Assembly: GCA_001414485.1 (NCBI GenBank)
Contig: LLEY01000137.1
Coordinates: 62,001-126,000 of the forward strand
Origin: Calycina herbarum
Lineage: Eukaryota > Ascomycota > Leotiomycetes > Helotiales > Pezizellaceae
Direction: 5' to 3'
Length of the DNA stretch: 64,000 bases
Both the position numbers and the translations under genes were made by a program. The number at the start of each line of letters is the position of its first letter. Within the stretch, counting starts at the first letter, position 1. A model generated the notes under the pieces. That model had not been told where the DNA came from, did no database searches, and saw only the letters and a list, made by a program, of their open reading frames with translations. Shown piece by piece: positions 1 to 12,014 of the stretch.

Positions 1-1531
1 GCTGACGAGAGAGCTATCTCGAGGTGAGATAGGCTTTGAAGTGAGGAAATTGAGCTCGCACATGTGATAGAAAACCGCAATAAGCAACGCAAAGCTTAGT
101 TAAGTTCAAAAGCGCTAGAAGCTGGGAGATTGCTGACAATGTTATCATATCTGAGGGTATTCGGTTATTACAAAGACTCCACCCTCTTGGTGGCTTGGAA
201 TACCCCATGTTGATAGCCGAAGTCAGCATGCAGTCATTTGGCGGCTGCAAAGAGTTGAATCTTGGGGCATGAAAGACTGTGAATGACTTGAATAGCCCAG
301 CAAATTATTAATAGTGGACATAAATGAGACGTGAAAGTTGAAATTAAAATAGCAAAACTGAATTGCCATCTCTCTCAGACTTGTGCTTCGTGAGTTATTC
401 TTAAATTTTCGCCTCAACGGCAGGCTTCGGAGATAAACCAATTTTCTCTTGACCTATCGATCAAACAATTCATATTCAGAGTATATAGATCCGATATGTG
501 CAAATGGCAATAACCAAAAAACTCGAGTATGACAAAGTCAATCTGTGGATGATCGAGTCGCAGATTTGCGAGAATCTCCGAATCAGTAGGACCTGCATAT
601 TTCATGGAAGACAGAAATTATTCAAGGAACTGGCAACACAAACAAAATTTTGCAAGATAGGGGCCTGTAAACTTCGCCGTTGGATGGAACCTTACCCAAG
701 GACGAGTTTTTCTCGGTCACGTGCTTTGACTGAACAAGAACTGTGTCGCGCCTAGGAAAGAAAGTATTTGAGAATTTTTTGAGAAGAAGTTTTTCAGTCT
801 CATTCGGTTTGCTTGATGGCGGCGATTAAAAAAGAAACTTTGGTGTATGGTCACGTTAGGGGGGGGGCTCTTTTGCAGTGCCCACCTGGTGAGATGGCGG
901 CAGCCCGGTCAAGGAGACAACCCGAAGCGCGATCGAGTCGAGTCCTGTCGAGTTGACGTCGAGTTTGAGAGATCGTTCCTTCCTGACTTGAACTCAACCA
1001 TTGAGACGCGACACGGTGCCTCTGCAGTCGACATCGGACGCTTGGCAGCGGCGAGAAGGAGGTAAGGGAAGGCACGACTTCGCTCACACCCAGTATAAAC
1101 CCCCTCGCCCTATCCATATACATGATTTTTCATCGTCGAAAATGAATCGCGGGGGTGACGGCCGTGACGGTTAACAATGGAGAGTTGGGTCAGCCAACGA
1201 AATATTGTTCACAATGCGAAATCTCATTTCGAACAGTAGGTCCTTCAAAGGTGCGCCGTCGTCCACCGCTTCCTCGCAAACACCATTTTATCACAATTGA
1301 TCTGCAGGCTTGTCATGGCTCGGGTGTCGAGGTCGCTCTGACGCAGATGCGTCTGATGACACTCTTCAAATCGTCCAAGTATGCAGACAACTGGGGTAAT
1401 ACTTCCAACCACTTCTCTATTTCGTTCTCGTGTCAGTCCACTTGAATTGATTGGGATCAACCTGAAATCTCCGACGATGGACCTTCAAAAAATATGCGTG
1501 TATGTTCTATTCAAGTATCTTTCTACGTTCA
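1..1531. other. Gene-free left flank
   Basis: No reading frame here has an ATG start, plausible splice sites and recognisable protein content; the open frames are short and overlap on both strands. From about 890 to 1000 the DNA is rich in TCGAG/GTCGA motifs, and a TATAAACCCC stretch lies near 1093. A similar arrangement recurs near 26.1-26.25 kb (see findings). I could not assign it to a gene. Confidence 0.5.
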
Positions 1532-2594
1532 TTACCACAGATGGAAGTTATTCCACGCTTTCCAATCTTTTCCCACTTTCCTTGCTTCAAGGTCCCTTTT
1601 CCAATCCGCTCCATTCGAAGTTCCATCGAGCGTCCCTGGATAATACACGGCTACTTCTGTTCCAAGAATCTGTCGTTTATCCCCACAAATCTCCCAAGGT
1701 CTTCCGCCCTCATCGTGGACGCAAAAAGGCCAGCCGACCCAACCATCGGTCTCTCTCCCGTTGCCCCGCGAGTATTTCTGGCAATGCGAATGGAACTTGA
1801 GTGCCCGAAGGATGTAAGGGATAGGCACGGTGTAATTACTACCTGCTGTGCCATTCTCCCCATGGCCGTCTTCGCCATTATTGAGCGTAACGATAAAACC
1901 TTTTATCCCGATACTGACCCATGTTCCTGAGGGAACCGTAACGGTGGTATTGGGATTTAACGCGAGGAACGCCATGAGGATATCGGAATTTATACTATCA
2001 AGAAGGCGATTGTTGGTTTGCTCATCACAGATATCGCAAGTGGGGGGGTAGTGGACTCTGGATTGATTCTCATCCTCCCACTGTAAAACCCAGTTAGTAT
2101 TTCGCATCCAACTTTCTTAAGAGCTTATGAACTTACGTTTGAAGGGGGTGGCGGACTAGCCACTCCCTCAGTCCTTCTCCACTGAGCTCTCGTATTCAAT
2201 TCATCCATATCAGACCGATGCAGGTATGGTCCTTGGGCAAAACCCACCTGAAAGCTCTTCTGCTCAACCAAATAGTCCATGTTAGTCCCGCCGAATATCC
2301 CCTTCTTCTCGAAATCATGATTTTTTGACATTCTAAACTTACAACTTGCGTGGGGATTGCTCCACCGATGAAATCTGGAACTTCGTTGGAACCATGCCAT
2401 TCTATGACCTCGGGCTTGTTGGTTTTTGCCAGGACAGGTTGGACGAGAGAGAGAGCGAGGATCAGTGCGGCTTGAGAGTTGTTAGCAATTGTTTGTGTTC
2501 AAGATGAATTATCGCAAGAACGGAGTAAAGAGAATTGGAGTTCCGTTTGCTGGCTAGAAATGCATTAGGGCCTTCGCTTACCAGTGATCTTCAT
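1532..2594 (-). CDS. Predicted small secreted protein, function unknown
   Basis: Four exons close in frame: 2594-2582, 2470-2343, 2259-2137 and 2080-1532, giving 270 residues. The first exon is only 13 nt. Joined to exon 2 it encodes a clear signal peptide: Met-Lys start, a hydrophobic core rich in Leu/Ala, and an Ala-x-Ala-like cleavage site near residue 19. Introns have GTAAGC/GTAAGT donors and GCTAAC/ACTAAC branch points. The mature protein has five cysteines, all in the last exon (first pair near residues 103 and 106), several Asn-x-Thr sites, and a Trp- and Gly-rich C-terminal half. I do not recognise the family. Secretion is inferred from the signal peptide. It stands alone between gene-poor flanks, which fits a lineage-restricted secreted protein or candidate effector, but nothing in the sequence proves such a role. 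Confidence 0.75.
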
Positions 2595-3595
2595 CTTGAC
2601 TGTCGGGATTTGAGATTGGGGTAGAATGATTTCTTTCGGGGCATTGAAATTTGCTGGAGGGGAATTCGAGAAAATGGGGAAATGGGGAAACGAAATTTGT
2701 TATACCGACCCAAATTGCGCTATCATTTATCTCGTAATAATTCCTAGCCTCTCCCCCCGAAGTCACACCAATGGGATTGTGGTTCTAGCTTTTCGCTTAA
2801 TTAAACCAAGCTACTGGACCGTCTTTTAGTTTGCCAGCGGCTTGATCTAGTTCTAGATAAGTCGGTTCTAGTCAGGAACTTCATGGTAATTTTTATCTGG
2901 CATATTTCAAAATTCAACGCTAGAAGCTCCCACAAGTGCGCCTCCCTCAATAGAGGGACCGCTTCAAATTCCGGTTGGATGTAGAGAGAAATCGCTTGCT
3001 ATGCAGATCAAATATGCGCGATCATTCAAGAAAAGCGACTCACCTATGTCCGCGGTGACTCACCATGTTGAGAGGTCACGCGGTAACATCTAGTTTGATG
3101 TACTCTAGGTATGCTGCATCTGTGGACCTAGTCCCGTTCATAAGGTATGCTGGTTAGAATTATTAGAGAGGACATGCGGATATGGGAGATCGCCGGATGC
3201 GGCTGCTTACAGCGTCTTACAGAGCTCATCTGAGCCAAAAAGGGAGGCCCTTTAACATGCCAATGGCTTTTCCCGAAGTCGAATTCGAGGCGCTTATTAC
3301 GGCCAGCGGGCAATCGCACTTTGGAGAGAAGACCCAAGCACGACTTATATAGTTAATTAGCTCCCACATCAGGGCGCCCCGTAAATCGACCCCTTAAATC
3401 GACCCCTCCCCCTCGCTTAGCCATCGTTAACCCTTTTCGCCCATTCTCTACCGCACTAGCACGTATAACTTGTTTACAAGCAGAAAGCGCGGCACTCAAA
3501 GTTTAATACTAATAAATTCATAGAATAAAGACTCGAAGACGAGTTTTTAGATTATACTATTGCAACAATATTCACATCAGGCACTCAAACTCTTC
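2595..3595. other. Intergenic, nothing recognised
   Basis: Upstream region of the secreted-protein gene and downstream side of the transporter relic. Open frames are short and lack splice logic. No repeat pair or RNA gene was seen. Confidence 0.4.
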
Positions 3596-4058
3596 TTATA
3601 ATAGTACTTGACGTATTTTCTCGAACAAGGAAGGAGAGCGAACTTGAGACGTACCTTGATGTTCTTTCCTTTTAACAAGCTCTCCAACACATGCAGAAAC
3701 CACCACAGTATTTGGATTGACCAATCCTCCAAATAGTCGAGCGCCCAAGGCCATCCATTGAGAAGCCAAAATCCAGTGCAGAAAGACTTGCACCAAACAC
3801 TCCGATCATCAGAGTGGGTCTTCGTCCAAGCCTGTCACTGATTTTTGGCCACACAATTCCCATCAAAAATTCACCAAGAGTAAACAAAGCGACAGTCAAC
3901 GAGGCATATGCTGCTACTTGTGCATCTCGCCTTGGCACTGTTGCAAGAAATGACTGCATCATGACTATATGGAAATATGGCGGTCCACGCGAGCGTTTCA
4001 CTGAAGCGAAACAGGCCTGGCATATATTCAATGAGAGCAAATTTGCATCGAGCTTCAT
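3596..4058 (-). pseudogene. Major facilitator superfamily transporter relic
   Basis: On the minus strand one frame (about 3950-3790) reads like the second and third membrane segments of a fungal MFS drug/metabolite transporter. It contains the loop signature DRLGRRP (MFS motif A) followed by a hydrophobic stretch. Near 3790 the similarity jumps to another frame, which continues with ARLFGGLVNPN and a GELVKRKEH segment typical of the following helices. This means at least one frameshift. Nothing corresponding to the rest of the usual ~500-residue, 12-helix protein follows within the next kilobase on either side, so the copy is also truncated. I read it as a decayed fragment rather than a working gene. 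The exact subfamily cannot be told from the piece left. Confidence 0.7.
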
Positions 4059-5104
4059 TTATTTTCGATTCCCAGTTGCAACCTCACCTAGGACTATCAG
4101 TGGCCATCGCAGATAGCTGTAACCGTGATCTGCCATTTCCCACTGCGGGTACGAGTAGTCGTAGGAGTTTCAGGGAAGGAAAACTTGAAGTTCAACGTTG
4201 AATTGATGCGGGGTAAGAATACATATAATTGGTACCTTATGGATAAATTTCGTACATCGTCATGTCACGTCACGTTGGGTTGAGAAATGTATGTGACAGC
4301 ACAGGACCTATCACTGGCCTCAGCTGTCCCACTTTTCTACAAGCTTCCAACATCACTTTCTCTTCCAATCACAAGATATGAAAAGAGTCGATAACTGAGT
4401 GTACCTTGCTCAAAGTCACATAAAGGAACCAATGTATTTTCTTCAAGAGCATTCCCATAGTTCAATTGCCTTCATCGCTCAAATCCATGCATGCAGTAGC
4501 AGAAACGGTGTCCCCATCACAGGGCACAGAAAAAAGATCTATCTTTCCTCTACCCACTATCCACATCCATCTAACCTTGAAAGCAAAGCCTCAAAGGCAA
4601 ACAGGAGCATCCACCCATGAACCAGAAATCATAATCGCCTACCCAACCCCTTGCAAAAAACCATGTATGATGAAGAATCAGAAACCCCACGCGCTGTCCT
4701 AACTCATGAAGAAGAAGAAAATGAACAAGCCCAAACCAAAAAAAACGCCTCGGAGAGAAAACTCCATGCAAAGGGGTCCCAGATCCAGTGTTTCTCCGTA
4801 GTGTCCCCTGCTTTCCAGAGGGGGGAAACTGGATGATATCTGTGATGAAAAAAACGCCTGGTATTTGTGTCATTCGTATGATCGTAACGTAAGTAAGCGT
4901 GAAGAGGGAAAGTTCAGGTTGGGTATCAGAAAGAAAAGCCTGGTAGAGTTGAAGGGAGGCGTAAGATGAGATGCTGGAGTATTTCAGTAGTCGATATGTA
5001 GTCATCTGCAGGTGTTGTGTATCCAGACAGTCCTGAGTTGTTCATGTCCTCGCTGTGATGTTCACACCCATACGTATATCTGGGATGCCTTCGCTTCTGC
5101 ACCC
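4059..5104. other. Intergenic / 3' flank
   Basis: Between the transporter relic and the 3' end of the Ser-rich gene. The open frames found here are short and conflict on both strands. The part next to 5104 is likely 3' untranslated sequence of the minus-strand gene. Nothing else was recognised. Confidence 0.4.
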
Positions 5105-6208
5105 CTATGACGACTTCTTGCCTAGCCTGATAAATCGTGTTCGTAGCCACATCATAAGCTTGGTCCAAGCACTATGAGTCTTCTTTTTGGTGCTCTCCTT
5201 TCTTGTACGTCTTGGTGCATCCTCCAAGCCTTCTGCCATATATGGTGGATTTTGACCAGGAACACTGTTGTAATCGCGTCCAAACATGTTGCCAACCTTC
5301 TCATTGCCAGCAGTAATAGTCAGATCGGACTTTGATCTCTTGGATCGAGCTCCTTCGCTAGCAGAAGATCGACGATGTCTTCTCTCCATCTCTCTGGCCT
5401 CCTTCTGGTTTCTCTTCTCCATGGCTCGCACCTCCTCTCTTGCGGCTTTCTCCTCCTTGGCCAGTTCCTTCTCTTGGAACTTCCTGCGTGCCTCTTGTAT
5501 GGTTTCCTGGCGCATATGTGTATCGACTCCCGAATGGCTGCGAATTCGGAAGCCCTTGTCGATCGAGGTCCGCAGGGACGAGGGCGACATGGTATCAATA
5601 GGTGAGGCGTAATCGGGACTCAGCGTAGAAACGTTGTTGAGGGAGGTGGTGGATGTTGCAAGTGCTAGTCGTGACGTCGATTGCTTAGTTTGTATGCGGA
5701 GTAGTGGTTGATGTGTGACGACAGTAGCATTGCCCGTCAGTGAAGAGGTTCGGTTGGAGGAGGAATTGCGTATGATAGGAGGTCGACGGACGGCTGAGTC
5801 TTCATCTTCAGTCAAGGCAGGACTATTGGAATACTCGCTCTCGCGGAGTGAATTCTGATATGACGCTGCAAGCGGCGGCGTGAATGGGCGTGGGGTTTGC
5901 TGGAAGGGGTGCACGAAGGAGCCGGCTCGATGATTACTTCCTGTCGTCGCGGTCGAGAATTGGGAAGTGCCACTGGTCGATCGGTTGTGATATCCCCTCC
6001 TTCCTCCGTTGGCAAAAACGACATCGTGAGAGCTGCGAGCCCCGGTCCCATAACCATACTCGAACAATCCCCCGCCCGTACCGAAGCCATCTTGCTCAGC
6101 AGCTGGTCGGTCCAAATCCAGCGAATTCTTTTCACTCTGCGTCAACATTTTCAGGATGGGTTTGACCTTGGTGCGCGGCTTCGACGATGCGCCATGATAG
6201 CTCGACAT
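5105..6208 (-). CDS. Ser/Thr-rich basic protein with short coiled coil
   Basis: A single uninterrupted 367-residue frame. I chose the ATG at 6208 because the open frame extends 33 nt further only to a TTG. The N-terminal two thirds is low-complexity Ser/Thr/Asn/Pro sequence with many basic-directed phosphorylation-like sites. Residues around 235-280 form a strongly charged Glu/Lys/Arg heptad-like helix (KEEKAAREEVRAMEKR). The C-terminus is very basic and ends in a Trp/Leu/Arg helix. No enzymatic domain is visible. Proteins of this style are common in filamentous fungi as cytoskeletal or signalling scaffolds, but no specific function is supported. Codon use and length make it a convincing real gene. 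Confidence 0.75.
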   Translation of the reverse strand: MSSYHGASSKPRTKVKPILKMLTQSEKNSLDLDRPAAEQDGFGTGGGLFEYGYGTGARSSHDVVFANGGRRGYHNRSTSGTSQFSTATTGSNHRAGSFVHPFQQTPRPFTPPLAASYQNSLRESEYSNSPALTEDEDSAVRRPPIIRNSSSNRTSSLTGNATVVTHQPLLRIQTKQSTSRLALATSTTSLNNVSTLSPDYASPIDTMSPSSLRTSIDKGFRIRSHSGVDTHMRQETIQEARRKFQEKELAKEEKAAREEVRAMEKRNQKEAREMERRHRRSSASEGARSKRSKSDLTITAGNEKVGNMFGRDYNSVPGQNPPYMAEGLEDAPRRTRKESTKKKTHSAWTKLMMWLRTRFIRLGKKSS

Positions 6209-7639
6209 TTCGCAGGGCAATGCACCGCAACGCAACCTCAATCGACAACCTTATTTCAACGTAGTACCTTTTACCACCTCCAAGGCCTCCTTGTTTCCTT
6301 GCAGTGCAGCAGCACGCGACCTTGCAGCAACAGCCCCTTTGCAGGTCACCGCCGGGTCACCGCCAGATCATATACTTCTCATCACTGCCCGGGATAAGAG
6401 ATTTTGGCTGGGGGAACGGGAATTGGGAGACGATGGTCGGAGGGGAGAGGGAGGGAGGAGGAGACGGTGTTGGATTCAAGTACAGGGACGGTGAGGGAGA
6501 TAGTAAGAGGAGGAGGATAGAGTTCAGGTTGGTGGACTGCGGCACAAAGAATCAGCTGGAGGATTGCTGCGGAGCCAAGTGGCGGTCGTCGTCGTTGACG
6601 TTTGCAGGAGTTGGCTCAGACTCTGGCTTGGGCTTAGGTTTGCGTAGGAAGTAAATTGGATCGGCTGGGTGCCTCTGGGGGACGTCCCATCAACAACAAA
6701 GCTGGAACCAGAATCAGCCTCAAGCATGCCGGGGGCGCAGACAATCTGCGGTGCGGTGCAGCGCTGAGATTGCATCTGGAGTCCCTCGGCCAACGTGCCA
6801 ATATCCTCCTATCGCAACGCCGGAAGCACTGCTGGCTGACAATAGAGCCGAGACGTCCGACCCCTCAGTGGTTCTCTTGAGGGGCTTGATGGGTCCTCCT
6901 CACTGACTAAAAGCCCCCCGGAGTGGGCAGGACGAAAGCCAAAACCCGGGATTCCCGGAGATCATTCCATCATCAGAAGACAATCAGGAGGGCAAAGATG
7001 GGCAGCTTCGTTTCAGAAGAAGCTGGTGCAAGAGTGGAGTGGGAGCAGAAAAGGAAGAAGGCGGTCGTTTGAAGAAGTCTATCAAAAACCCCTCGTGATG
7101 GCCAGAACTCATGTCAAGGTAGGTTGGGTCTACTGTAAGCTTGTCACTTTCTACGGAACCAAGACCAGATGGATGGATGGTCCTGTCGCGAGTTCGTGTG
7201 CTTCAGTGGTGGTGTGGCACGCATGGAGACGGCTGTTTGGTGTTACACGCTGTCTATCTTTTGCCGCTCTCGGTTGGCAGAACAGGTATCGTGGTCCAAG
7301 CAGAAAGTTCTGTGCTCCCATCCCGAGAAAGTCTGGGGTAGCACCAGGGTTAATGCTGTCGATCTCCTCCCCTGTACAAGTTGCTTCTTGGAAATTTATA
7401 TCTGTTTCGTCATCTACTCTTTTTGCATCTCTTTCCTTCCGTCATGACTTGTTTTGCTTTCTCCATTTCTGCATTCTTCCGGCACCTGATCTTATCGGGA
7501 AGGTCTCTGAATCCTTCTCCCGCTTTTTAATCTATCTCCGTAGGATTCCAGCATCAGACTCATCACGTGGGCGTAAGCACATTCCGGGCGAATCGAATGC
7601 AGAATCGATAGCGTCTCACGTCTATTAATATGTGTAGAG
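6209..7639. other. Upstream region, nothing recognised
   Basis: Moderately GC-rich and probably contains the promoter and 5' untranslated region of the Ser-rich gene. Several open frames on the plus strand (for example 7026-7628) have no conserved motif and no supporting splice pattern; I consider them chance. Confidence 0.4.
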
Positions 7640-10600
7640 TTAAGCATTTTTCAGAAATTCCTTTATTGCCTTCCCAATTCGGCACCCGGTTGAGGTTATT
7701 TTGATAATCATCAGAATTGGAGATATACCCAAGAATTTATTTCGAAACTCACGTGCCATCTCAGGATCTGTCTGTCGCCACTTTCCACGTCTGGAGCCAT
7801 CTAGATCTGGTTTGGAAAAGTAAAAAGTACCTATCAATGCCGCAACTGTCAGCGAAGACAAGCAAACTATAAATCTCAGCCGGCATCTTGATTGCGTACT
7901 CGCAGTTGTGGGAAACACTTTCCCCACATTTTTTATTTATTTACGCTTAAATTTATCCTTCACCCGTTGAGGGAAAGGAGTAAAGAGGGATGATATGTCT
8001 CGACATTGATTCAAAGAATCAGGTGAAACTATATTTGTCAACCTGGTATCCCGAGGAGTTTTTAATCTGCTACAATTGTCGGTTTGATAAAGCTTGGCGA
8101 GCACGGAAATTGCAAGCAATTATACCTCTTTGAGAAGACCGTATTACCGTATTTTTTATGATGGGTTTGTTGTATTCGTTTCTCACTAAGAATCATAGGA
8201 AGCCCTGGGAGTTATCATTGCTTGATTTTGACAGTAAGTTTAATTGCGACAGCAAGTAAAACAATTGGGCCAATTTGATCACTGACTGGCCCAGGCACAC
8301 ACCTAATGGGTTTCCGTTGACGATACTTGATTGTAAGTCATGGAATCGGCCTTCTTAGTATGTTTCTCGATGGACAGGTTTTAGGACAAGGTTCCATAGT
8401 TTCTCTTCATTGTTCGATTTGCTGCTTCTGAATACTAGGTTAGCTTGCTTATTTGAAGTTTACTTTTCCTTAATACCTTATCCTGGGTAGGGAGGTCGGG
8501 CTAGTATCTTTTTTATTTCTCAATTCTTATTTCAATTCCTCATCTCTCAGTCCACAGGGTGGAATTATACAATACACAATAATACAATTGTCACTTTACA
8601 AGCTCTTAATTTCATTGGCGAAGAAATGGTATAACGATAATGCAGAGGTATAAAGAGCAGACATTGGGGGGAAAGTATGAGCATTCTTCTGAATATACCT
8701 CGAGTAAAAAGTCTAACACCAGGTTGAACCAGTTTGGGCTGCAGTTACCAGGAAGTCAAGAAAGCCGGACCTGTTGTTTCTGGCTTGGCATTGGTACAAA
8801 CTCTATTCTTGCACCAGGTGGCTTGGAGATTGAAGTACAGGCACTCTCTATTCTGCGTCTTTTAATAAGTCTAATTCATGATATCTTGGGAATAATTCCA
8901 TCGACGATAACTCTGAATTCGACAGCAAGTTGAGTCATTTTATTTGGAACAAAATAAGGAAATCGTTGCCTGGCAAGACTGCCTTCGTCGCTTAAAAGGC
9001 GACGGCCTATGGTTTCATTGCGTTTCCATTGGGAAACACTTGGTTCTCGGTAGGCCAGCTAAATTTGCCGTCTTGATTGAACGCAAATATAATAGGAGGG
9101 TTCTCAAGATGGAGAGGAGCTCATTTATTGTTGAGTTAGACCTGGATTTCGGTGGATTCTACTTTCACTTTTTATCACCAATCATGAAATATGTAGTCTT
9201 TCTATGTCTTTCAACTTGAATTAGTTGCACAATATAAACTACTACTACACTTTCATCAAGGCTTTTGTACTATTTATAAATCCTATTTATCTACCAACTT
9301 GTGTTTTCAGTCCTCGGTCGTCCGGTGAAATATCTCTCGATAGCCTGATTCTTCTTAAGAAAGACCGTAGAATTTCCGCTTAGCTTTTTTTTTCAAATGC
9401 CGAGGATTGTTCTTCATGTGAATACTCTTCAGTTGCTTGACTTTCGACCATATTTACGAGCCAAATTCGAAAAATATCAGGCCATAGAGAAACGCACAGG
9501 CAATACCACAGAGGACGAGCACACTAAGATTCGTTCTTTTTCGGGATTAAATCGTGCATTTTTAAAAGGATACCAATCAGCCATTGAGAACCTCCTGGAT
9601 AAGCCACTTTGACAGCGTGGCATGAATAAGCTATGGGCCCGTATTTTTCCTGTCCTCGATGCCTACATTTCCTATTAACCCACACACTTTAACAGGGGTA
9701 CATCTGAGAATTGGCAGAAGCCGAGGAATCGACACTAGCAACACAGACTTCTAAGGTCGTCTTTGAACTATTACATCCTGATTGTGAAGCAAGAAATTGT
9801 ATGAAACGAACTAATTCCTAGTTGGAGTTAAGATAGAAGGATTTGGTATAAAGAATTCCACAAACTCATCCATGTAAGTCTTTTCCATATTCTGCATCGA
9901 AGCATGGGTTGTCTCTCGTGATTAGTCAGTCTATACCTTAAGTAAAGCTATGTTAATGGAAGCCTAAGAGCCACAGTTAATACAACTTTTTTCGATATAG
10001 AACAAGGTCCAACGGGGCTTTTCGATATAAATTGCTTCTTTGTTTGTTTTTAGCGGCGAACTCAACTCAAGTAAAGTGTCCTGTACTCAAATCAAAGTGA
10101 GCTCAAGAAAACATAGCATATAGCTCTCAATCCAGATGTAAACGAAATTTAACCAAGAGAGTGCCGTACATACTTCTTTCCAGAAGACCAGGATGGTTGA
10201 GTACAAAATGAAGTATGGAAAATGAATCTCTCTGCTCAGGCAAGGCGCAAGGCGGCGAAGGAGAAGAAGTAAGAGGAGAAACCCCCAATTTCCGCAGTCG
10301 TCTTCTGGATCAAGTTGGATAGACTTGGACAGAGTTATTCAATCCATCTCTTCTGTTACTCCCATCATAATCCAGTGTCGGGGTCCCATCTATTACATCG
10401 CTTGAGGTTATCAACAGCATCTCTCGTTAAGCAGATGAAGCCGGAAAAGATGTCTCTTGAGGAGGAGGTCGTTGTTGAGAGAAGTTAAAGATATTCTGCC
10501 CGGAATCGAAATGACGTTACCCAAAACTCTCCACCAATAATTTTTAAAAAATCAAAGAGAGGAGTTGTATAACTTGTGTAGCTTGTGTTGACGATGATAA

Positions 10601-11886
10601 ACAACAAACCAGCAAGCTCCACCAGGACAGCAAATGTTCCAAAGAGAGTTCTATTCATAAGGTAGGTTGCCTGGCTAAGTTCTACAAGTCAGAGAACTTA
10701 CAACTTTAGGTGATGCTCCTTGGTCAAGCGGTTCGGTTTGTGTTCACAATTCTATTATACAATATTCCTAGTGCCGATTCTCTAGTTGCTGTCGAATTTT
10801 AGAAGCGAGTTGATGTTCATTTGCAGTTGCAAGCAAAAGAAACATGATGGTAAAGGTTTCGTTAAAATTTCGAGAATGCACCTCTCATTTTTCCTAAATC
10901 TGTACATAGTAAGGGGCGTCTTCCCGTACAGTCCCGCTGTTCCTGACCAACATTCCATACCTCTTGATATACAACAAGACTAAATAGCTGCGACTTACAT
11001 CCTTATATCTGTTTTCCTGTAAAATAATTAGTAACTTTTACTAAAAATAAACACCGAGGCGAGGAAGTATGTAATGCCTTTACCGAAAATATCAATGGTT
11101 TTCAGCTTGATGAAATCATCTAAATATAATCATTTCACTTACCCCACCACCATTGACATTTACCGACGGGGGGAGTGGGGATGAAGACCTGATGGTACGT
11201 CTATTAGTACGGCTTGAAGTAACCAGAAAAGATCAATTCTCTTACCCATAGAGGGTAGAAAATGCATATCTATTTTCTAATATTATTTCTTTGTCCTAGT
11301 CACGGCAAACCAAAACACCGCTCAGTACCTCTAAATCCCGCAAAAAGTAAGCATTTCTGATGTCCAGATTTAGTCAGAATATGGCGAAGACCGACTGCGT
11401 GAGTTGAGCGTTGAGCGTGCTACTAACTAGTTCACTCATCACTCATATCACTCATATCAGGTCGAGTTACAATATAAATTATGGTTGTTTCCGTAGGGAC
11501 GAGTTACATATACAATGGTACTAATTTGTAGAGGTGATCTGAGAGCAGCAAGAAAATCGACACCACCGCCCTAGAATCATACAACTACAAACAAAAATAC
11601 CAAAGCATCTTCCCCTATCCTATCAGCTCAAAATTTAATCATGTATAAATAACATTAGACGAAAGCTTCACAAGTAATTGGCACTTGATTGCTCAATTCC
11701 ACACTCATTAAGGTACCACCATTCAATTTTTTAATGGTTGACTAGGAAGTCTGCTAACCCCCTTATTTTATAGTCTCCATTCGCTCCACTCTCGTAATGG
11801 TAGCTGCTCCATATTGCGTTTTATAAAAGGCTCCCTGGGTTTCCTAAGTTGATGGATTTGAGACTGTTATTGACAGTGTGAGAAAT
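7640..11886. other. AT-rich gene-poor stretch
   Basis: Composition turns clearly AT-rich from about 7.6 kb. No complete gene is visible. A frame at 7640-7927 (minus) encodes one membrane-like segment but begins with GTG and is not supported by an upstream exon. Frames at 8640-8933, 8944-9219 and 9397-9612 (plus) have no recognisable content. Short repeats such as CGACAGCAAGT (near 8247 and 8920) suggest decayed repetitive DNA, but I could not delimit an element. Confidence 0.4.
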
Positions 11887-12014
11887 GATTAGATTAGATT
11901 AGATTAATGGCTATTAATCTAATCTAATCAAGGGATTTTGAGTGTTAATCAAAATCTAATCTCATCTAATCACATTAATCTGATTAATAATTGATTAATT
12001 GATTAATTGATTAG
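11887..12014. repeat. Cluster of GATTA-type inverted repeats
   Basis: The segment begins with a perfect 17-nt inverted repeat (GATTAGATTAGATTAAT, 4-nt loop, then its exact complement). A second stem GATTTTGA / TCAAAATC follows with a 7-nt spacer. It ends with a tandem run of TTGATTAA units. All units share a GATTA/TAATC core. The dense self-complementarity could form a cruciform or mark the subterminal repeats of a DNA transposon. No coding capacity. Confidence 0.85.

Noticed and set aside
498..755. 85-codon open frame on the plus strand
   Set aside because: Begins with GTG, the next ATG gives a protein with no recognisable motif, and no splice or neighbour evidence supports it.
7026..7628. 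200-codon open frame upstream of the AT-rich stretch
   Set aside because: Composition is not protein-like (patchy low complexity), no domain is seen, and overlapping frames are equally open.
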